Assembly (NCBI GenBank): GCA_028688015.1
Contig: JAQTZB010000003.1
Location: 62,001 to 126,000, forward strand
Source: Elusimicrobiales bacterium
Lineage (GTDB): Bacteria > Elusimicrobiota > Elusimicrobia > Elusimicrobiales > UBA9959
DNA: 64,000 nucleotides
Direction of reading: 5' to 3'
Under the pieces are notes generated by a model. The model was not told the origin of the DNA. It ran no database searches and worked only from the letters and a program-made list of their open reading frames with translations. The position numbers were made by a program, and so were the translations under genes. Shown here in pieces: positions 59,171-64,000 of this stretch. Positions within the stretch are counted from its first letter, which is position 1, and the number at the start of each line of letters is the position of its first letter.

Positions 59171-59752
59171 TTAGTACACTACCGTCAGCTCAATGAAGTG
59201 AGCGTAGTGATCGGGCGTGTAGTAGATCTTCTGGCCGCCGCCGATGATGACGCGCTCGGAGCCGCGGGCGCTGAGGTCCGGGGCCACGGTATAGGAAACC
59301 CCGTCGATGGTAACCTTGTGGGGCGCGTCGCCGGTGAGCAGGGTGTATTCTTTGTAGAAGCCGGAGGGCTGCGCGGGCAGTTTGCCTTCCTTGTTCTTGA
59401 ACGTGGAGCCGTCCTGCGAGTAGGGCAGCGGCTTGCCGTTATAGATGTCGGCGAGCAACTTCATGATGGCCTTAATGCGGGCCTGGTCCTCGACCACAGG
59501 GGAGAAAGTTTTACCGGGCGCCGGGGCGCCGGCGCGGGTTTCCTCGGCCACCTTCTCGGGGGCCGCCAGCGGGATGGCGATCTCGGCGGGTACGGGGATG
59601 GCGTCGAAGCCGGTCAGCACGCCGTCGGTCAGCGACTGCAGGGCGGCGGGCTGGGCCTTGACTTCGGGGGTAGCGGCGAAAACGGGAGAGGCCCAGACGG
59701 ACAGGGCGAGCACGGCTGCGGCATTCAAAAGAAGCTTGTTGTTTTTAAACAT
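59171..59752 (-). CDS. Secreted barnase/RNase Sa-type ribonuclease
   Basis: 193 residues from the ATG at 59752, because AAGGA lies nine bases ahead; the ATG at 59761 overlaps that site. Signal peptide about 1-26 (SPVFA). The mature part has a proline-rich pro-region and a C-terminal microbial RNase domain: FKNKEGKLPAQP, GFYKEYTLL with catalytic base E135, ARGSERVIIGGG with R163/R167, and YYTPDHYAHF with catalytic acid H182. It cleaves RNA after guanine. A 15-residue insertion separates two of the strands. With the barstar gene this forms an enzyme-inhibitor pair. Confidence 0.85.
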   Translation of the reverse strand: MFKNNKLLLNAAAVLALSVWASPVFAATPEVKAQPAALQSLTDGVLTGFDAIPVPAEIAIPLAAPEKVAEETRAGAPAPGKTFSPVVEDQARIKAIMKLLADIYNGKPLPYSQDGSTFKNKEGKLPAQPSGFYKEYTLLTGDAPHKVTIDGVSYTVAPDLSARGSERVIIGGGQKIYYTPDHYAHFIELTVVY

Positions 59753-59817
59753 TGCTGTCATCCTTTACCGTAATTTTTTCGCAACTTTACAGTTATAGTT
59801 TATCAAATGGGCTCATT

Positions 59818-59862
59818 TAGACTAGGGCCCAAGGGCCCAGCACAGGGTAGGCCCTTAGACCC
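59818..59862. other. GC-rich imperfect palindromic block
   Basis: CTAGGGCC near 59822 pairs imperfectly with GGCCCTTAG near 59849; between them GGGCCC occurs twice. It stands in the 119-base spacer between the membrane protein stop and the ribonuclease start. It could act as a transcript-end hairpin or be a copy of a dispersed repeat. No T tract follows it. Confidence 0.35.
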
Positions 59863-59880
59863 AGAAGGAGACCGCGAGGC

Positions 59881-61842
59881 TCAGCGCGAGCGGCCTTCCA
59901 GGGCGATGCGCCAGGCGTTGGCGGACTCGCGGCGGCGGCCGGCTTCCGCAGAGAAAGAGACTTCACGCAGCTTAGCCAGAGCGGCGGCGTCCGACCCGGC
60001 GGCCGCGTCCTCAAGCGCTGACAGCAGCGGCTCTCCGGCCGGGTCCGGCGCGGCGCGCGCGGCGCGCAGCGAGGCCGCGGTCCCGGCGGCCCGGCGCAGC
60101 GCCAGCGAGGCCGCGAGGTCGGCGGAGCAGAGGCCGCAGGCGGGAGCCAGCGCCAGCGCCGCCGAAAAGTTCCGTTCGGCGCCGGCGTAGTCGCCGCCCC
60201 GGAGCGCCCGCAGACCCTCCGAGCGAAGCAGCAGCGCGCGGTCGGCTGGCCCGTCGGCACGGTAAAAGCCGAGCGTCACAGGAGCGGGATCGCGGCGCTC
60301 GAGCCCGTCGAAGATGGTATAAAAGGCGTGCGGGAAGGAAGCCTCGGCGAGGACCTTACCGCCACGCGCCGGCAGCCAGGGGGGCACGCAGTCGCGCGGC
60401 CGCCCGGCCTCCGGCCCGGAGAAGACCTGGCAATGCGGGGAAATATACTTATAGACGCAGGCCGGGGCGGGCCGGCCGTCGTCGCCTGACAGAAGCGGGA
60501 AGTATTTTTTTAAGACCTCGCGGCGGTGGTCGTATTGCCCGTAGGCCAGCGCGCAGCCTTCAGGCCAGGCGCCGGCGGCCTTCAGCAGGACGGCCCACTC
60601 CCTGTCGTTGGTGCGCGTCTCCCCGTTGAAAGAGGCCGCAGCGGCGGAGTTCGCCCGCAGGTAGAGAGCGCAGAAAACAGCCAGGGCCGCCCACTGCAGC
60701 CGGCGCGCCCGGTCTCCCCACGCGGACCGCCAGGCTAAAGCGCCCAGGCAGGCGAAGGGCAGGAAGAAATAGAGCTGGTGGCGCATGAAATGCAGCGGGT
60801 AGAGGTCTATGGGCATGTAAACAGCCGAGAAAATCCCGCAGGCGCAGAGCAGGGCCCCGGCGCGCCAGGCGGCGGCCTCGTCGCGGGCCAGCAGCGGGCG
60901 GACGAGCGCCAGCAGAGCGGCGCCCCCGGCCAGCGCCCATGCGGCGGCGCGCGGCAGCGGCAGCAGCAGACCCAGGTTCCTGTCCCAGAACTGGTAAAGG
61001 AAATTACCGCCGGCGTCCAGCAGGCGCGCCGCAGCGGGGCCGTTATAGGCGGTGCGGGCCACCACCAGCCAATACCAGGCGGCGCACAGCGCCGCAGCGG
61101 CTGCGGCCTGCGCCAGCGCCGCGGCGCGGCGGCCGGCTAGCAGCGCCCGCACCCCGCCGCCGGGCCGCACGGCGGAGGCCGCGAGCAGAAGGGCTGGCGG
61201 AGCCGCGAGCTCGTACCGGCCGGCCCAGACCAGGAACAGGGCGCACAGCGCCGCCGCCAGGCCGGCCGCGCCCCGGCGCCCCCCGTCGGCGCAGGCGGCC
61301 GCGTACAGCGCGGCGCAGGCGAAGACCAGGTTGGCCGCCGTGGTGGTGAAGGCGGCGCCGTTGAGCCCGGAGAGGAAATTAAAATAGAAAGCGGCGAAGC
61401 CGAAAGCGGCGGCCGGCGCGCCCAGGCCGCAGCGCCGCAGGAAGGCGAAGAACAGCACGGCGGCAGCGAAGAGCAGCAGGCGGTTCCAGACCGGCACGGC
61501 AGCGAGCGAGGAGCCGCTGAGCAGGTCGCCGAGACCGCCCAGCAGCAGCGGCGAAACTTCCTTACCGGCGAACGCCAGCGGCACCGCCGGCGGACTGAAG
61601 AAGCGCGCGCCGGCGTACTGGAAGTCGTGGTCGTTGTCGTAGCCGCCGCGGGGCGGCAGGCCGGAGAAGGCGAACTGCGCCGCGGCAAAGGCGGCGGCCA
61701 GCAGCAGCAGCGCGGCGGCGGCCCGGCCGCGGCCCGAGGCGCGCAGCCATTCCAGCGCGTCGGCGGCCAGCAACCAGGCCAAGCCCGCGGCTGACGCCAG
61801 CAGGGCGGAGTAGAAGAGCCACATTACGGGGGCCGGGATCAC
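59881..61842 (-). CDS. Polytopic membrane protein with TPR-like tail
   Basis: 653 residues from a GTG at 61842 with a G-rich patch upstream (an ATG at 61824 is possible). About ten hydrophobic segments in the first 390 residues, an early GGYDNDHDFQYAGARFF loop that recalls the acidic active-site loop of GT-C enzymes, and a last 120 residues with helical pairs (YAGAERNFSAALALAPACG). The plan equals that of the 44161 protein. A TATAAC box is seen about 25 bases upstream on its strand. Function unknown, possibly glycan transfer. Confidence 0.55.
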   Translation of the reverse strand: MIPAPVMWLFYSALLASAAGLAWLLAADALEWLRASGRGRAAAALLLLAAAFAAAQFAFSGLPPRGGYDNDHDFQYAGARFFSPPAVPLAFAGKEVSPLLLGGLGDLLSGSSLAAVPVWNRLLLFAAAVLFFAFLRRCGLGAPAAAFGFAAFYFNFLSGLNGAAFTTTAANLVFACAALYAAACADGGRRGAAGLAAALCALFLVWAGRYELAAPPALLLAASAVRPGGGVRALLAGRRAAALAQAAAAAALCAAWYWLVVARTAYNGPAAARLLDAGGNFLYQFWDRNLGLLLPLPRAAAWALAGGAALLALVRPLLARDEAAAWRAGALLCACGIFSAVYMPIDLYPLHFMRHQLYFFLPFACLGALAWRSAWGDRARRLQWAALAVFCALYLRANSAAAASFNGETRTNDREWAVLLKAAGAWPEGCALAYGQYDHRREVLKKYFPLLSGDDGRPAPACVYKYISPHCQVFSGPEAGRPRDCVPPWLPARGGKVLAEASFPHAFYTIFDGLERRDPAPVTLGFYRADGPADRALLLRSEGLRALRGGDYAGAERNFSAALALAPACGLCSADLAASLALRRAAGTAASLRAARAAPDPAGEPLLSALEDAAAGSDAAALAKLREVSFSAEAGRRRESANAWRIALEGRSR

Positions 61843-61951
61843 GCGCGCCCCCCGAAGTCCGGATGGTTATAAAGAGCGGGGCCCGCGGCCCGGCGCGTGC
61901 CGCCCGGGGCGGCTGCGCGCTGGTTCCACGGGCCCTGCATGTCGCTCCGGG

Positions 61952-63253
61952 CTACAGGAGTTCGGCTACCAGCGCGGCCAGCTGGCTGCGCTCGGTCTTG
62001 GTGAACGTCAGGTGGCCGTACAGCTTCTGGCCGCGCATGCGGTCGACGATGTAGGTCAGGCCGTTGGACGCGATATCCAGGTACGGGTTGTCGATCTGGT
62101 ACGGGTCGCCGGTCACGACTACCTTGGTACCCTCGCCGGCGCGCGACAGGATAGTCTTGATCTCGTGCGGCGTCAGGTTCTGCGCGTCGTCGACGATCAT
62201 ATACTGCTTGGGCAGCGAGCGGCCGCGGATATGCGTCACCGAGGCGATCTCTATCTTCTCGTTCTGCAGCAGGTACTCGAACTTCTCGATGGCGCCCTCG
62301 GGGTGCTTCTTGTCCATCACGTACTCGAGGTTATCGTAGATGGCGCCCATCCAGGTGGAGAGCTTCTCCTCCTTGGTGCCGGGGATGAAACCGATATCCT
62401 TGCCCACGGGCACTATCGGGCGGCAGATAATGAGCTTGCGGTAGACACTTTCCTCGACGGACTTCTGCAGGCCGCAGACCAGCGTCATCAGCGTCTTGCC
62501 GGTGCCGGCGGCGCCGAGCAGCGTGACCAGCTTGACGGAATCGTCGAGCAGCAGCTCCATGGCGCAGCGCTGCTCCTTATTGAGCGGGCGGATGCCCCAC
62601 GGCGAGGGCTCGGGGTTCAGCGCGCGCAGCTTCGTAGCGTCGGCCGGGTCCACGCGGGCCAGGGCGGACTTCTTGGGGTCCTCCTTGGCGTGCAGCACCA
62701 CGAACTCGTTGGGAGAGAGGTCCTTGTCGGGGCTCACTATCGTGTGCTCCTTGTAGAACTTGTCCACCGAGGCGCCGGGCACCTCCAGCGTGACCAGGCC
62801 CGGGTACAGCTCATCCACGTTGACCTTTCCGGCCTCGTAGTCTTCGGACTTCAGGCCCACGGCTTCGGCCTTCAGGCGGAGGTTGATGTCCTTGGTCACC
62901 AGGATGGCGCTGTGCTTCTTCTGCTCGTACCAGTAGGCCGTGTTGAGGATGCGGTTATCCATCTCCAGCAGCTTGAATTCCTTGGGCAGGACCTGTTCGT
63001 GGTCCAGGTCCACGATCAGCGTGCCGCCGGACTCGGTCTTGACGCCGGCGTTCAGCTTGCCCTTGGTGCGGTATTCGTCCAGTTTGCGCGAGACAATGCG
63101 GGCGCTCTTGCCGCGCTCGTCGGCGGTATGCTTGAAATTATCCAGTTCTTCGATGACCACGATCGGGACGACCACGGTGTTGTCCTCGAATTTGGTGAAA
63201 GAAAGCGGGTCATGGATGAGCACGTTGGTGTCGAGTATGTATACTTTTTTCAT
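61952..63253 (-). CDS. phoH: PIN domain-PhoH ATPase fusion (PhoH2/YlaK type)
   Basis: 433 residues. The PIN domain begins YILDTNVLIHDP (D8) with the further acidic residues of VVIEELDNFK and ILVTKDINLRLKA. The PhoH part has GAAGTGKT (Walker A, 247-254), ICRPIVPVGKDIGFIPGT and MIVDDAQN (Walker B). Proteins of this plan act as sequence-dependent RNA unwinding and cleavage enzymes. Monocistronic, with a promoter at 63333 and GAGG before the ATG. A housekeeping-type gene marking the end of the accessory region. Confidence 0.9.
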   Translation of the reverse strand: MKKVYILDTNVLIHDPLSFTKFEDNTVVVPIVVIEELDNFKHTADERGKSARIVSRKLDEYRTKGKLNAGVKTESGGTLIVDLDHEQVLPKEFKLLEMDNRILNTAYWYEQKKHSAILVTKDINLRLKAEAVGLKSEDYEAGKVNVDELYPGLVTLEVPGASVDKFYKEHTIVSPDKDLSPNEFVVLHAKEDPKKSALARVDPADATKLRALNPEPSPWGIRPLNKEQRCAMELLLDDSVKLVTLLGAAGTGKTLMTLVCGLQKSVEESVYRKLIICRPIVPVGKDIGFIPGTKEEKLSTWMGAIYDNLEYVMDKKHPEGAIEKFEYLLQNEKIEIASVTHIRGRSLPKQYMIVDDAQNLTPHEIKTILSRAGEGTKVVVTGDPYQIDNPYLDIASNGLTYIVDRMRGQKLYGHLTFTKTERSQLAALVAELL

Positions 63254-63332
63254 GGTACCTCGCTGCCGCCCCGCGCAACCGTTTTGGGCCCGCGCCCGTA
63301 GGTTTTATGGACGGCAAAATTAAACCTCGCTA

Positions 63333-63341
63333 ATTCTAGCA
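63333..63341 (-). promoter_or_regulatory. Extended -10 promoter element of phoH
   Basis: TGCTAGAAT on the minus strand, about 80 bases before the phoH ATG, thus with a normal leader and ribosome site (GAGG). It has the same TATGCTA core as the elements at 11426 and 58726. Confidence 0.55.
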
Positions 63342-63372
63342 TAAAAAAGTAAATGCGGGCTTATTGCGGATG

Positions 63373-63385
63373 ACTAATAATTAGT
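63373..63385. promoter_or_regulatory. Perfect 13-base palindrome upstream of bamA
   Basis: ACTAAT-A-ATTAGT lies in an AT-rich patch between the divergent phoH and bamA genes, just before a TAAAAT that could be a -10 box for bamA. It could be an operator; no regulator can be named. Confidence 0.35.
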
Positions 63386-63464
63386 AAAATAAAGACTTAC
63401 CCATTGTGGACGGCTCCACGCGGAGGTGCCGCGCCGCCGGCCCTCGTCTTTTTTTAAGGATATG

Positions 63465-64000
63465 ATGAAACAAACCCTGACCCTGCTCCTCCTGCTGACC
63501 GCTTCGCTCCAGACTATTTACGCCCAGGCCCCCGCCCAGCCGCAGGACCTGCCCGGCATGACCGCAGGCCCCTCGGCCCAGGCCGAACCCGCCCCGGCGG
63601 CCGCGCCGGCGCCGGCCGCGGGCCCCTGGGAAGTGGCGGAAACGGCCGCCAAAGGCACCGTAAACCTGAAGCCCAAAGCCGTCCTCAAGGCCGGCAAGGC
63701 CAAGAAGGGCCGCCTCTATCACAAGGATTTCGTCGCCCAGGACATAGAGGCCATCCTGGCGCTGGGCAGCGTGGACCGGGTTTCCGTGGACATCGAGGAA
63801 CTGCCGGGCCGCGCCGTATCGAAGAAACTGGCCGAGGCCGCCGGCTCCACCACCCCCGTACGCATCACCTACATCGTCTCCGAGAAACCGATGATCAAGA
63901 AGATCACCGTGACCGGCGCCAAGGGCATAGGCAAGTCCGCCGTCAAGGACGAGATGAACCTCAAGGAGCGGGATTATTTCGAGGAGCTCAAGGTACGAGA
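63465..64000 (+). CDS. bamA: Outer membrane protein assembly factor BamA, N-terminal part
   Basis: About 178 residues are visible before the window ends; the start is the second of two adjacent ATGs, four bases after AAGGA (63462 is the other). A signal peptide (TLLLLLTASLQTIYAQ) is followed by a proline/alanine linker and POTRA-type segments: YHKDFVAQDIEAIL with ALGSVDRVSVDI, then VRITYIVSEKPMIKKITVTGA and NLKERDYF. BamA inserts beta-barrel proteins into the outer membrane. The barrel lies beyond the window. Confidence 0.8.
   Translation, partial: MKQTLTLLLLLTASLQTIYAQAPAQPQDLPGMTAGPSAQAEPAPAAAPAPAAGPWEVAETAAKGTVNLKPKAVLKAGKAKKGRLYHKDFVAQDIEAILALGSVDRVSVDIEELPGRAVSKKLAEAAGSTTPVRITYIVSEKPMIKKITVTGAKGIGKSAVKDEMNLKERDYFEELKVR

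Overview
The window is GC-rich and almost fully coding: the largest gene-free stretch is about 210 bases (63254-63464), and most neighbours overlap by 1-8 bases. A BamA-type outer-membrane assembly protein at the right edge indicates a diderm (Gram-negative) bacterium. The adjacent YgeY/YgeW pair, a cell-surface protein with a TTYYPAPYGGY segment, and AT-rich -10 boxes directly in front of start codons recall Elusimicrobiota; this phylum call is inference, not proof. No tRNA, rRNA, CRISPR, transposase or phage gene was seen.

The dominant feature is radical SAM (rSAM) enzymes: 23 genes carrying 24 rSAM domains lie between 4 and 57 kb. Layout: (1) 1-3 kb, plus strand: end of an NAD-epimerase, a FemAB/GNAT-like protein and a one-haem beta-propeller protein. 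(2) 3-11.4 kb, minus strand: a double-rSAM fusion, a PaaK-like adenylating enzyme, a membrane protein, an rSAM-methyltransferase fusion and a chorismatase/Rid-like protein. (3) 11.5-15.8 kb, plus strand: a U32-peptidase-like protein and three paralogous rSAMs. (4) 15.8-24.4 kb, minus strand: an epimerase followed by six rSAMs, four of them with B12-binding-like N-termini. (5) 24.5-32 kb, plus strand: SDR, methyltransferase, PLP-aminotransferase/rSAM fusion, and two NodB-like deacetylases flanking two rSAMs.

(6) 32-37 kb, minus strand: His-Xaa-Ser (Hxs) locus A. It holds an HxsB maturase, a membrane-anchored protein with 12 cysteines, and a 102-residue peptide ending in 13 Ser-His-x triplets (HxsA-like), then a glycosyltransferase and another rSAM. 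(7) 37-39.7 kb, plus strand: ygeY-ygeW behind a strong promoter and ending at a strong terminator. (8) 39.7-58.7 kb, minus strand: a secreted protein, a small membrane protein, a B12-type rSAM, and then Hxs locus B: a surface protein, two HxsD-like proteins, HxsB, a paralogue of the cysteine-rich protein, an HxsC-like rSAM, four further rSAMs, an A24 prepilin-peptidase-like membrane protease, a GYPECC protein and a cysteine desulfurase. (9) 58.8-64 kb: a barstar/barnase pair, a membrane protein with a TPR-like tail, a PIN-PhoH ATPase and the start of bamA.

The most novel element appears to be the pair of Hxs-type loci. Each HxsB is followed by a homologous 12-14-cysteine anchored protein that I do not recognise as a described Hxs component. 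Locus A has the repeat substrate but no visible hxsC or hxsD; locus B has hxsC/hxsD-like genes but no repeat peptide. They may form one split, extended peptide-maturation and export system (inference).
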